A DNA stretch of 64,000 nucleotides from positions 1-64,000 of the forward strand of contig JBKBLR010000004.1 of assembly GCA_046296195.1 (NCBI GenBank), written 5' to 3'. The translations under genes were made by a program, and so were the position numbers. Below the pieces are notes generated by a model that was not told the origin of the DNA, ran no database searches, and worked only from the letters and a program-made list of their open reading frames with translations. Of this stretch, positions 34,883 to 43,017 are shown one piece after another. Numbering within the stretch: position 1 is the first letter of the stretch; every line of letters begins with the position of its first letter. The stretch is from Amphiplicatus sp046296195 (lineage in GTDB: Bacteria; Pseudomonadota; Alphaproteobacteria; Caulobacterales; Parvularculaceae).

Positions 34883-35767
34883 ATGCCGCCCTCCGTCACC
34901 GGGTTCGCCAGCCTGATCGAGAACCGGCTCGAGGCGGCGCTTGCCCGGGCTGCATCATCGGAATGTCCCCCGAAACTCGCCGCTGCGATGCGTTCGGCTG
35001 TTTTTCCCGGCGGCGCGCGGGTTCGTCCCCAGCTTTGCCTTGCGGTCGCCGGCGCCTGCGGCCGGCCCGATCTGGCGCTTGCGTCCGGCGCCGCCGCGTC
35101 GATCGAACTCTTTCACTGCGCCTCGCTCGTCCATGACGACCTGCCGTGCTTCGACGCCGCCGAGACCCGTCGCGGACGGCCTTCCGTGCAAAGAGAATTC
35201 GGCGAGGCGCTTGCGGTTCTCGCCGGCGACGGACTGATCGTCGCCGGCTTCGAGACTGTCGCGCTCGCCGCCGCGCATGCGCCGCAAAGGCTCGGTCCGC
35301 TGCTGTCAATCTTGGCCGCCGCTGTCGGCGCGCCGCGCGGCATCGTCGCCGGACAGGCCTGGGAAAGCGAAACGGACGTCAAACTCCGCCAGTATCAGCG
35401 CGCCAAGACCGGCGCGCTGTTCGTTGCTGCGACCATGATGGGGGCGGCGGCCTGCGGTGAAGACCCCGCGCCGTGGCGGACGCTCGGCGATCGTCTCGGT
35501 GAAGCCTATCAGGTCGCCGACGACATTCGCGACGTCGCCGAAACGGCTGACAACACGGGAAAGCCCGCCGGGCAGGACGTTCTCCACCAAAGGCCTTCGA
35601 CAGCGCGCGAGCTTGGTCTTGACGGCGCGCTCGATCTTCTTGACGCCCTGATCGCCGACGCCGAAGCCTCGATACCCGATTGCGACGGGGCGGGGGTCTT
35701 GCGAGCGCTCGTCCGGGCGACGGCCGCGCGGCTGACGCCGAAGCACCTTGCGCGCAATCCCGCCTGA
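34883..35767 (+). CDS. crtE: Geranylgeranyl diphosphate synthase
   Basis: A 294-residue trans-prenyl transferase. The first Asp-rich motif is HDDLPCFDAAETRRGRPS and the second is YQVADDIRDVAE. It supplies geranylgeranyl diphosphate for carotenoids and for BchG. ATG 34883 has GGAG seven bases upstream. A GTG at 34835 would start inside the PpsR site and is less likely. The gene overlaps crtF by 20 bp. Confidence 0.94.
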   Translation: MPPSVTGFASLIENRLEAALARAASSECPPKLAAAMRSAVFPGGARVRPQLCLAVAGACGRPDLALASGAAASIELFHCASLVHDDLPCFDAAETRRGRPSVQREFGEALAVLAGDGLIVAGFETVALAAAHAPQRLGPLLSILAAAVGAPRGIVAGQAWESETDVKLRQYQRAKTGALFVAATMMGAAACGEDPAPWRTLGDRLGEAYQVADDIRDVAETADNTGKPAGQDVLHQRPSTARELGLDGALDLLDALIADAEASIPDCDGAGVLRALVRATAARLTPKHLARNPA

Positions 35768-36875
35768 AAAGAGCCTGCGGGAGCGCTTCGTGCGCTGGCG
35801 CAACCGCCGGATTTCGGATCCGGCGTTCCAGCGCTGGGCCGCTTCCTTCCCCCTGACGCGCGCCATCGCGGCGAAGAAAGCTGCGTCGCTCTTCGACGTG
35901 ACGGCGGGGTTTGTCTATTCGCAAGCGCTCGCCGCAGCAGCGCAACTTGACCTATTCAGTCTTCTCAAGGACGGCGCGATGGATCTTGCTCGCATCGCGC
36001 AGGAGACGAAACTTCAGGAGGCGTCGGCGCTGACGCTCCTTCGCGCCGGCGCTGCGCTCGGCCTCTTCGAAGAGGTTTCGCTGAAGCGCTTTGCGCTGGG
36101 CGAGGGCGGCGCGGCGCTCGCCGGCAATCCGGGCGTCTTCGCCATGATCGCCCATCATGGCGCGCTCTACCGCGACCTCGCCGATCCGGTCAGGCTATTG
36201 CGTGAAAGACCGAAGGACACGGCGCTGTCACGCTATTGGCGCTATCCGGTCGCTGATGATCGCGACGGCCTCACCGGCGAGGACGTCGCCGCCTATTCGG
36301 CGCTGATGGCGGCGTCACAATCCTTCATCGCGGCGGATGTGCTTGACGCCTATCCCTTTCACCATCATCGCACCCTTCTCGACATTGGCGGCGGCGCCGG
36401 CGCGTTCCTCGCTGCGGCCCTCGAACGCCACGACAGGCTTCAGGGCGTCCTGTTCGACCTTCCGGCGGTCGCCGGGATCGCGCGCGACGCCTTCGAAAAG
36501 GCGGGCCTCGGCGCGCGGATTCGAATCACGAGCGGCGATTTTTATCAGGACAGCCTGCCGGAAGGGGCCGATGTCGCGACGCTGGTGCGCGTTCTTCATG
36601 ACCATGACGACGACAAGGCGCTCGTGATTCTAAAGGCGGCTTATGCTGCGCTGCGGCCGTCCGGCGCGCTGATTATCGCCGAACCGATGGCGGGCGCGCC
36701 GGGCGCCCGCGCAATGGGTGACGCCTATTTCGGCCTTTATTTGCTGGCGATGGGCAGCGGCCGGCCGCGCACCGCCAGGGAAATCGCCGACCTCGCGCGG
36801 ATGGCCGGCTTTCGCACCGCAAAATTGCGGCGCACGCGCCGTCCGCTCCTCGTCAGCGTTCTTGTCGCGCGCTGA
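35748..36875 (+). CDS. crtF: Demethylspheroidene O-methyltransferase
   Basis: A 375-residue SAM-dependent methyltransferase that methylates the C1 hydroxyl of carotenoids. A dimerisation/winged-helix region (FVYSQALAAAAQLDLFSLLKDG) comes first. The SAM motif TLLDIGGGAGAFLAAALERH follows, and LVRVLHDHDDDKALVILKAAYAALRPSGAL is near the C-terminus. The TTG at 35748 within the end of crtE is the start that keeps the full N-terminus; it is not certain. The gene set CrtB, I, C, D, F implies spheroidene- or spirilloxanthin-type products. Confidence 0.92.
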   Translation: MRAIPPEKSLRERFVRWRNRRISDPAFQRWAASFPLTRAIAAKKAASLFDVTAGFVYSQALAAAAQLDLFSLLKDGAMDLARIAQETKLQEASALTLLRAGAALGLFEEVSLKRFALGEGGAALAGNPGVFAMIAHHGALYRDLADPVRLLRERPKDTALSRYWRYPVADDRDGLTGEDVAAYSALMAASQSFIAADVLDAYPFHHHRTLLDIGGGAGAFLAAALERHDRLQGVLFDLPAVAGIARDAFEKAGLGARIRITSGDFYQDSLPEGADVATLVRVLHDHDDDKALVILKAAYAALRPSGALIIAEPMAGAPGARAMGDAYFGLYLLAMGSGRPRTAREIADLARMAGFRTAKLRRTRRPLLVSVLVAR

Positions 36876-36886
36876 TCCGCCGCGCG

Positions 36887-36930
36887 CGTTTACGTTGCTT
36901 GACACTCCAAAATGTCAACCGAAAGTGACA
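36887..36930 (+). promoter_or_regulatory. Tandem PpsR operators at bchC, 8 bp apart
   Basis: Site 1 (36887-36904) CGTTTACGTTGCTTGACA has one mismatch to TGT-N12-ACA. Site 2 (36913-36930) TGTCAACCGAAAGTGACA is a full match. The gap of exactly 8 bp is that reported for cooperative CrtJ binding at the bchC promoter of Rhodobacter capsulatus. TTGACA at 36899-36904 is a candidate -35. The bchC ATG at 36933 follows three bases after the second site. Confidence 0.82.
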
Positions 36931-36932
36931 CC

Positions 36933-37952
36933 ATGCAATTCGTGCCCTTCGACCGGACTTCGCCGGCGCCCCCGCGCACCAGGGGCGAACGCTGGTCAGC
37001 TGTCGAGCTCGCGTCAAAAGCGATTATCTTTGAAGGGGCGCGAAGGCTCAGGACCGAGCGGGTGGATCTGCTGGCCCCCGGTTCCAACGATCTCGTCGTC
37101 GATATTGATTTCTCCGGCGTCAGCACCGGCACCGAACGGTTGATGTGGTCGAGCGAGATGCCGGCCTTTCCGGGCCTCGGCTATCCGTTGGTGCCAGGTT
37201 ACGAATCTGTCGGGCGCGTCATTGCGGCGGGCAGCGACGTCGAAGCGCGCATCAGCGAAACCGTGTTCGTACCCGGCAGCCGCGCCTTCAAGGACGTGCG
37301 CGGCCTGTTTGGCGGCGCCTCGTCGCGCGTGGTCGTCGCGGCGGAGCGCGCGGCGACGATCGACCCGTCGCTCGGCGACAAGGGCGCGCTGCTGGCGCTG
37401 GCGGCTACGGCCTTTCACGCCGTCAACGGCCACAGGCCGCCCGATCTCATCGTTGGGCACGGCGTTTTCGGCCGGTTGCTCGCGCGATTGGCGATTGCGC
37501 TTGGCGGCGCCGCGCCCGTCGTCTGGGAGATTGATCCCGATCGCGCCTACGCCGATGGCTATGCCGTCATCGATCCCGAATGCGACGGGCGCCGCGACTA
37601 CGCCGCGATCTACGACGCCAGCGGCGACGCCGGCATCCTCGATGAACTCGTCAGCCGCCTTGCGCCGAAAGGCGAGATCACGCTTGCGGGATTTTATCGC
37701 GACCGGCCGTCATTCAACTTCGCCCCCGCCTTCATGCGCGAGGCGCGCTTGCGTATCGCGGCCGAATGGTCACGCGAGGATTTGGCCGCCGTCATCGGCC
37801 TTGTCGCCTCGGGCGCCCTCTCGCTCGATGGCCTTATCACTCACAGGCGCGACTTCGGCGCGGCGTCAGAAGCTTATAACACCGCCTTCGGCGACCCGCT
37901 CTGCCTCAAGATGATCATCGATTGGAGAGAGATGCATGGCCGCATCGTTTGA
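36933..37952 (+). CDS. bchC: Bacteriochlorophyllide a dehydrogenase
   Basis: An alcohol dehydrogenase-like enzyme that oxidises the 3-hydroxyethyl group to 3-acetyl. The family regions VSTGTERLMWSSEMPAFPG and LGYPLVPGYESVGRV are clear, as is LIVGHGVFGRLLARLAI for NAD binding. The catalytic domain starts near AIIFEGARR. About 30 residues precede it, more than I expect for the family, with no start codon in between. Either ATG 36933 or ATG 36912 (inside the operator) is the start; neither has a good Shine-Dalgarno. The end overlaps bchX by 17 bp. Confidence 0.92.
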   Translation: MQFVPFDRTSPAPPRTRGERWSAVELASKAIIFEGARRLRTERVDLLAPGSNDLVVDIDFSGVSTGTERLMWSSEMPAFPGLGYPLVPGYESVGRVIAAGSDVEARISETVFVPGSRAFKDVRGLFGGASSRVVVAAERAATIDPSLGDKGALLALAATAFHAVNGHRPPDLIVGHGVFGRLLARLAIALGGAAPVVWEIDPDRAYADGYAVIDPECDGRRDYAAIYDASGDAGILDELVSRLAPKGEITLAGFYRDRPSFNFAPAFMREARLRIAAEWSREDLAAVIGLVASGALSLDGLITHRRDFGAASEAYNTAFGDPLCLKMIIDWREMHGRIV

Positions 37953-38964
37953 CGCGCCTGAACACCGCTCGGCGGCGACGCCGACGGCGGCGCTGAGGGC
38001 GAGCCTTCTCGCCGAGGCGGCGATCGAGCCAGACCCTGCGCCGACGGGCGAGGTGAAAAAGAAAACGCAGATCATCGCGATCTACGGCAAGGGCGGCATC
38101 GGCAAGAGTTTCACGCTCGCCAATCTCTCCTACATGATGGCGCAGACCGGCAAGAAAGTCCTGCTCATCGGCTGCGACCCGAAGAGCGACACGACCTCGC
38201 TGCTTTTCGGCGGGCGCGCCTGCCCGACCATCATCGAGACCTCGACCAAAAAGAAGCTCGCCGGCGAAGAAGTGAAGATCGGCGACGTCTGCTTCAAGCG
38301 CGACGGCGTCTACGCGATGGAGCTCGGCGGCCCCGAAGTCGGGCGCGGCTGCGGCGGACGCGGCATCATCCATGGCTTTGAACTGCTCGAGAAGCTCGGC
38401 TTTCACGAGTGGGATTTCGACTATGTGCTGCTTGATTTCCTCGGTGACGTCGTCTGCGGCGGCTTCGGCCTGCCGATCGCGCGCGACATGTGCCAGAAGG
38501 TGATTGTCGTCGGCTCGAACGATCTCCAGTCGCTCTACGTCGCCAACAATGTCTGTTCGGCGGTTGAATATTTCAGGAAGCTCGGCGGCAATGTCGGCGT
38601 CGCCGGCATGGTCATCAACAAAGACGACGGCACGGGTGAGGCGCACGCCTTCGCTGAAAAGGTCGGCATTCCGGTGCTCGCCGCGATCCCCGCCGATGAA
38701 GACATCCGCCGCAAGAGCGCGAATTACCAGATTGTCGGCAAGCCCGGCGACCGCTGGGGGCCGCTCTTCCAGACGCTCGCCGACAATGTCGGTCTCGCCC
38801 CGCCGACGCATCCGCGGCCGCTGACGCAGGACGGCCTTCTCGGCCTCTTCTCAGCGGAGGAGACCGGCAGCGACTTCGTACTGACGCCGGCGACCGTCGC
38901 CGACATGTGCGGCAAGAACGCGGTCGAAAAGCCCTCCCTCGAAGTCGTTTACGACGCGGTTTGA
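37936..38964 (+). CDS. bchX: Chlorophyllide reductase Fe protein
   Basis: A 342-residue nitrogenase-like ATPase donating electrons to BchYZ for ring B reduction. The P-loop is IYGKGGIGKSFTL and the cluster cysteines lie in GRGCGGRGI and DVVCGGFGLP. GGAGAG precedes the ATG. It starts inside the end of bchC and is followed 7 bp later by bchY. Confidence 0.97.
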   Translation: MAASFDAPEHRSAATPTAALRASLLAEAAIEPDPAPTGEVKKKTQIIAIYGKGGIGKSFTLANLSYMMAQTGKKVLLIGCDPKSDTTSLLFGGRACPTIIETSTKKKLAGEEVKIGDVCFKRDGVYAMELGGPEVGRGCGGRGIIHGFELLEKLGFHEWDFDYVLLDFLGDVVCGGFGLPIARDMCQKVIVVGSNDLQSLYVANNVCSAVEYFRKLGGNVGVAGMVINKDDGTGEAHAFAEKVGIPVLAAIPADEDIRRKSANYQIVGKPGDRWGPLFQTLADNVGLAPPTHPRPLTQDGLLGLFSAEETGSDFVLTPATVADMCGKNAVEKPSLEVVYDAV

Positions 38965-38971
38965 AGCCAGC

Positions 38972-40504
38972 ATGAGCCAGAACGCCGCCACGCCCGAGAC
39001 GAAGGCCGCCGCATCCGGCGATGGTCAGGGCTGTCACGCCGGCGCGGCGACCATGCGCGCCGCGGCGCGCGCCAGCGGCAAGAGCGAGGTGCTCGACGGT
39101 TATGCGCGCGATTACCCCGTGGGCCCGCATGACCAGCCGCAGAGCATGTGCCCGGCGTTCGGTTCGCTGCGCGTCGGCCTCAGGATGCGCCGCACGGCGA
39201 CCGTGCTGTCGGGCTCGGCCTGCTGCGTCTACGGCCTGACGTTCACGTCGCATTTTTACGGCGCGCGCCGCACGGTCGGCTATGTACCGTTCAATTCCGA
39301 AACGCTCGTCACCGGCAAGCTGTTCGAAGACATCCGCGAGGCGGTGTTCAAACTCGCCGACCCCGAGAAATACGACACGGTCATCGTCACCAATCTCTGC
39401 GTCCCGACGGCGTCAGGCGTGCCGCTGCGCCTCCTGCCGAAGGAGATCAACGGCGTTCGCATCATCGGCATCGACGTTCCGGGCTTCGGCGTGCCGACCC
39501 ATGCCGAGGCGAAGGACGTGCTCGCTGGCGCGATGCTCAATTACGCAAGGCTGGAAGCCGAGGCGGGCCCCGTGCCGCGCGGGAACGCGCCGGCGAACCT
39601 CGCGCCCTCGGTGACGCTGCTCGGCGAGATGTTTCCGGCCGACCCTGTCGGCGTCGGGCGGATGCTGGAGCCGATGGGCCTCGCCGCCGGGCCGGTCGTG
39701 CCGACGCGGGAATGGCGCGAGCTTTATTCGGCGCTCGATTGCGCGGCGGTGGCGGCGATCCATCCCTTCTACACGGCGTCGATCCGCGAGTTCGACGCGG
39801 CAGGGCGCGCGATCGTCGGCTCAGCGCCGGTGGGCGTTGACGGAACAGCCGCCTGGCTCGCCGCGATCGGCGCTGCGTGCGGGGTCTCTGAATCAAAGGT
39901 CCAGGCGGCGAAGAACGCCGTTCTGCCCGCCATCGCCAGCGCGCTTCGGGGAGCGCCCATCAAGGGCCGCATCACGATGTCAGGTTATGAGGGGTCGGAG
40001 CTTCTCGTCGCGCGTCTCCTCGTCGAGAGCGGCGCGGACGTGCGCTATGTCGGCTCTGCCTGTCCGAAGACCCGGTGGTCGGCGGAGGATTGCGACTGGC
40101 TCGAGGCGAAGGGTGTCAGGGTTCAGCACCGCGCCTCGCTCGAACAGGATCTCGCTGCGTTCGAGGAGTTCCGCCCCGATCTTGCCATCGGCACGACGCC
40201 AGTCGTGCAGAAGGCGAAGGAAAGCGCGACGCCGGCGCTTTATTTCACGAACCTCATTTCCGCGCGTCCGCTGATGGGGCCTGCGGGGGCCGGCTCGCTC
40301 GCGCAGGTCGTCAACGCGGCGATCGCTTCGAAAGGCCGCTTCGATGCGATGCGCGACTTCTTCGAGGGCGTCGGCGCCGGCGACAAGTCGGGCGTCTGGC
40401 AGGATGCGCCGGTTCTGCGTCCGGACTTCCGCGCCAAACAGCGCCGGAAGCTCGACGCCAAGGCGAAAGCCGAAGCGAATATCGAGGAGCCGGTCGGATG
40501 CTGA
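38972..40504 (+). CDS. bchY: Chlorophyllide reductase subunit Y
   Basis: A 510-residue subunit of the nitrogenase-like chlorophyllide a reductase. Conserved cysteines appear in QSMCPAFGSLR, SGSACCVYGLTF and VTNLCVPTASG. The length and C-terminus (GVWQDAPVLRPDFRAKQRRKL) match BchY. The stop overlaps the bchZ start: the bchZ ATG is at 40498 and the bchY TGA ends at 40504. Confidence 0.96.
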   Translation: MSQNAATPETKAAASGDGQGCHAGAATMRAAARASGKSEVLDGYARDYPVGPHDQPQSMCPAFGSLRVGLRMRRTATVLSGSACCVYGLTFTSHFYGARRTVGYVPFNSETLVTGKLFEDIREAVFKLADPEKYDTVIVTNLCVPTASGVPLRLLPKEINGVRIIGIDVPGFGVPTHAEAKDVLAGAMLNYARLEAEAGPVPRGNAPANLAPSVTLLGEMFPADPVGVGRMLEPMGLAAGPVVPTREWRELYSALDCAAVAAIHPFYTASIREFDAAGRAIVGSAPVGVDGTAAWLAAIGAACGVSESKVQAAKNAVLPAIASALRGAPIKGRITMSGYEGSELLVARLLVESGADVRYVGSACPKTRWSAEDCDWLEAKGVRVQHRASLEQDLAAFEEFRPDLAIGTTPVVQKAKESATPALYFTNLISARPLMGPAGAGSLAQVVNAAIASKGRFDAMRDFFEGVGAGDKSGVWQDAPVLRPDFRAKQRRKLDAKAKAEANIEEPVGC

Positions 40505-41946
40505 TCCTCGATCACGACCGGGCAGGGGGTTATTGGGGCTCGGTTTACATATTCACCGCGATCAAGGGTTTGCAGGTGATCATCGACGGCCCTGTGGGCT
40601 GCGAGAACCTGCCGGTCACCTCCGTTCTTCATTATACGGACGCCCTGCCGCCGCACGAACTGCCGATCGTCGTCACCGGCCTCGGCGAGGAGGACCTCGC
40701 CCAGCACGGCACTGAAGGAGCGATGAAACGCGCGCGCGGCGTCCTCGACCCCGAACTTCCCGCGGTTGTCGTCACGGGGTCGATCGCCGAGATGATCGGC
40801 GGCGGCGTGACGCCGGAAGGCGCCAATATCCAGCGCTTCCTGCCCCGCACCATCGACGAAGACCAGTGGCAGTCGGCCGATCGCGCGCTGCTCTGGCTGT
40901 GGACCGAATATGGTCAGACCAGGCGCCGCAAGCCAAAGCCGATGAAGAAGAAGGAAGGCGCAAAGCCCCTCGTCAACATCATCGGGCCCGCTTACGGCAT
41001 GTTCAACACGCCGTCCGACCTCGCCGAAATCCGGCGCCTCATTGAGGGGATCGGCGCCGAGGTGAACATGGCGTTCCCGCTCGGCAGCCATCTCGCCGAT
41101 GTGCGCCGCCTCATCGACGCCGACGTCAATATCTGTCTCTACCGCGAATATGGGCGCCTGCTCTGCGAGGCGCTGGAGAAGCCCTATCTGCAGGCGCCGA
41201 TCGGCCTCATGAGCACGACGGCGTTCCTGCGAAAGCTCGGCGAGCTGACGGGCCTCGACCCCGAGCCCTTCATCGAGCGCGAGAAGCACACGACCATCAA
41301 GCCGGTCTGGGACCTTTGGCGCTCGGTCACGCAGGATTTCTTCGGCACGGCCAATTTCGCGATTGTCGCCAACGAGACCTATGTGCGCGGCGTCCGGAAC
41401 TTCCTCGAGACGGAGCTCGGCATGCCATGCGCTTTCGCCGTGGCGCGCAAGGCGGGCGCGAAGACCGACAATGACGCGGTGCGCGACCTGATGCGGACGA
41501 GGGCGCCCTTCGTCATTTTCGGCAGTTACAATGAACGGATGTATGCGGCCGAGACCGGCCGGCCCGCGGCCTATATTCCCGCCTCGTTTCCGGGCGCCGT
41601 CATCCGCCGCGCGACCGGGACGCCGTTCATGGGCTACGCCGGTGCGACCTATATCGTGCAGGAATTCTGCAACGCTCTCTTCGACGCGCTCTTCCATATC
41701 CTGCCGCTGGCGACCCAGCTCGACAAGGCCGAGGCGACGCCGTCGCGGCTTCATCGCGAAATGACGTGGGACGCCGACGCGAGCGCGGCGCTCGAGCGCA
41801 TGATCGAAAGCCATCCGGTGCTGACGCGCATTTCCGCGGCGAAGGCGCTGCGGGATGCGGTTGAACGGTCCGCGCGCGCGGCCGGCGAGAGCGCGGTGTC
41901 GCTGGCGCGGTTTGAGGCGTGCGCCGCGGCGGCGCGCGCGGCATGA
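40498..41946 (+). CDS. bchZ: Chlorophyllide reductase subunit Z
   Basis: The 482-residue partner of BchY, starting MLILDHDRAGGYWGSVYIF, with the conserved GPVGCENLPVTSVLHYTDALPPHELPIV region (shown in part) and the FPLGSHLADVRRLIDAD segment. The reading frame opens far upstream inside bchY, but the MLILDHDR start is the family start. In purple bacteria the puf promoter often lies within bchZ; I cannot pinpoint one here. Confidence 0.96.
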   Translation: MLILDHDRAGGYWGSVYIFTAIKGLQVIIDGPVGCENLPVTSVLHYTDALPPHELPIVVTGLGEEDLAQHGTEGAMKRARGVLDPELPAVVVTGSIAEMIGGGVTPEGANIQRFLPRTIDEDQWQSADRALLWLWTEYGQTRRRKPKPMKKKEGAKPLVNIIGPAYGMFNTPSDLAEIRRLIEGIGAEVNMAFPLGSHLADVRRLIDADVNICLYREYGRLLCEALEKPYLQAPIGLMSTTAFLRKLGELTGLDPEPFIEREKHTTIKPVWDLWRSVTQDFFGTANFAIVANETYVRGVRNFLETELGMPCAFAVARKAGAKTDNDAVRDLMRTRAPFVIFGSYNERMYAAETGRPAAYIPASFPGAVIRRATGTPFMGYAGATYIVQEFCNALFDALFHILPLATQLDKAEATPSRLHREMTWDADASAALERMIESHPVLTRISAAKALRDAVERSARAAGESAVSLARFEACAAAARAA

Positions 41947-41965
41947 GGGTTGAGGAGGGCGAACG

Positions 41966-42193
41966 ATGACCACAGCCGTAAAGACTTCTCCCGAAACGGC
42001 GGGATTGCGGGACCGGTTCGAGTACCGGCTCTATCTCGCCATCGCCTTCCTCATTTTTCTTCCCGTTGCGCTGATCGGCAGGGTTCTGCCGCGCAGTCTT
42101 CGCCCTCTCGGACGAACCGCCGCGCGCGCGTCGGTTTTCGTAGAGGCGACGACGGCGGCGCGCAGCGTCGCGCCGTGGATCTTCATGGGGTGA
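41966..42193 (+). CDS. pufQ: PufQ protein
   Basis: A 75-residue protein with one hydrophobic helix (YRLYLAIAFLIFLPVALIG, about residues 20-38) and a basic centre (RVLPRSLRPLGRTAARA). This pattern and its place between bchZ and pufB match PufQ, which stimulates bacteriochlorophyll formation in Rhodobacter. GAGGAGGGC precedes the ATG. Confidence 0.87.
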   Translation: MTTAVKTSPETAGLRDRFEYRLYLAIAFLIFLPVALIGRVLPRSLRPLGRTAARASVFVEATTAARSVAPWIFMG

Positions 42194-42329
42194 CCGGACA
42201 ACCCCAGGAAGCGCCTTGAGTAGCGTAAGCCTGAAGACTTTCGGCGACGTCCGCGCCGACGCCTACAAGCCCAGAGCCGCAGGGCTGAGTTGCGGTAGAG
42301 ACTGATGGTCACAAAGGAGGCAATTCTGA

Positions 42330-42557
42330 ATGGCCGACCCATCACGATCTGATTCGCTGTCAGGACTGACGGCGTCTGAAGCGCAAGAGTTCCATAAAAT
42401 CTTTATGGGCAGCTTCATCATGTTCACGGTGATCGCCATCATCGCACACTTCCTGGTGTGGATGTGGCGTCCGTGGATTCCGGGGCCGAACGGTTATTCC
42501 TCGCTTGAAGAAGGCGTGAGACTGGCCGGGACTTATCTTTCGACCTTCATCGGATAG
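42330..42557 (+). CDS. pufB: LH1 beta polypeptide
   Basis: 75 residues with the antenna beta signature LTASEAQEFHKIFMGSF and the membrane helix with bacteriochlorophyll-ligating His in IIAHFLVWMWRPWIP. The C-terminal extension (about 25 residues after the helix) is longer than in Rhodobacter, where beta chains end near the WRPW motif. A strong AAAGGAGG precedes the ATG by nine bases. It is separated from pufQ by 136 bp with no other gene. Confidence 0.95.
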   Translation: MADPSRSDSLSGLTASEAQEFHKIFMGSFIMFTVIAIIAHFLVWMWRPWIPGPNGYSSLEEGVRLAGTYLSTFIG

Positions 42558-42568
42558 GAGACGTCCCC

Positions 42569-42729
42569 ATGTGGAAAGTCTGGTTGCTGTTCGATCCGCG
42601 CCGCGCGCTGATCGCACTGTTCATCTTCCTGTTCACGCTCGCCTTGCTGATCCACTTCATCCTGCTCAGCACGTCGCGCTTCAACTGGCTCGGCACGGCG
42701 CCTTCGGCGTCGGCGTCGATCGCAGCGAC
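42569..42729 (+). CDS. pufA: LH1 alpha polypeptide, 3' end lost in assembly gap
   Basis: 53 complete codons are visible before ten N. The sequence MWKVWLLFDPRRALIALFIF, His in LLIHFILLSTSRFNWLG and the start of the Ala/Ser tail (TAPSASASIAA) identify the alpha chain. Most of the protein, including the ligating His, is present. The tail and stop fall in or beyond the gap. On the far side, one plus-strand frame reads APAIAEMQCLCCVA then stop (42930-42932), which could be the missing tail but is unproven. Confidence 0.93.
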
Positions 42730-42739
42730 NNNNNNNNNN
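42730..42739. other. Assembly gap of ten N
   Basis: Ten undetermined bases interrupt pufA. A round number suggests a scaffolding placeholder, so the true distance is unknown. Confidence 1.
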
Positions 42740-42874
42740 GATCACCTCGGCCACGTGGGTGCGCTGGGGCAGCACGTCGGTGCTCTCGCGCGGGCGAAGG
42801 CGCACGATCAGGGAAACGACCTTCGACGTGCCGATATCGAGCACGCAGAGGACCGCCGACCGGCGCGCGGGCAC
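42740..42874 (-). pseudogene. ftsA: Fragment of cell division gene ftsA, out of place
   Basis: Starting at a GTG (42874), the minus strand reads VPARRSAVLCVLDIGTSKVV, then SLIVRLRPREST and RTHVAEVI before the gap. This matches residues of about 20-60 of alphaproteobacterial FtsA, the actin-like divisome protein, including its phosphate-1 loop (DIGTSKV). The frame stays open upstream to about 42930. ftsA normally lies in the dcw cluster. An antisense piece inside the puf operon is best explained by a chimeric contig end at the gap, less likely by a real rearrangement. Confidence 0.75.
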
Positions 42875-42975
42875 AGATCCCGCCTGCGCGCCGGCGATCG
42901 CCGAAATGCAGTGCCTCTGTTGCGTCGCCTAGCCTTGGAATTCGGCCGACGAAAACTTCGCCGCATCGGGCTGCG

Positions 42976-42996
42976 GACAGGCAAGGCCCGCTTGTC
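42976..42996 (+). promoter_or_regulatory. Intercistronic hairpin before pufL
   Basis: GACAGGC and GCTTGTC (one G-U pair) form a 7-bp stem around a 7-base loop, 21 bases before the pufL ATG. In Rhodobacter, hairpins between pufA and pufL stabilise the upstream pufBA message. This one is in the right place but modest in size. Confidence 0.45.
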
Positions 42997-43017
42997 AGGG
43001 CGAGAAGGAAACAAGCC

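Noticed and set aside
34883..34883. GTG at 34835 as the crtE start
   Set aside because: It would put the start inside a PpsR palindrome and add 16 residues. The ATG at 34883 has GGAG at proper spacing.
42194..42329. A pufK-like frame or strong hairpin between pufQ and pufB
   Set aside because: Only a short AGCC-GCAG-GGCT stem and the pufB ribosome-binding site are visible. No coding frame with a start site is convincing.
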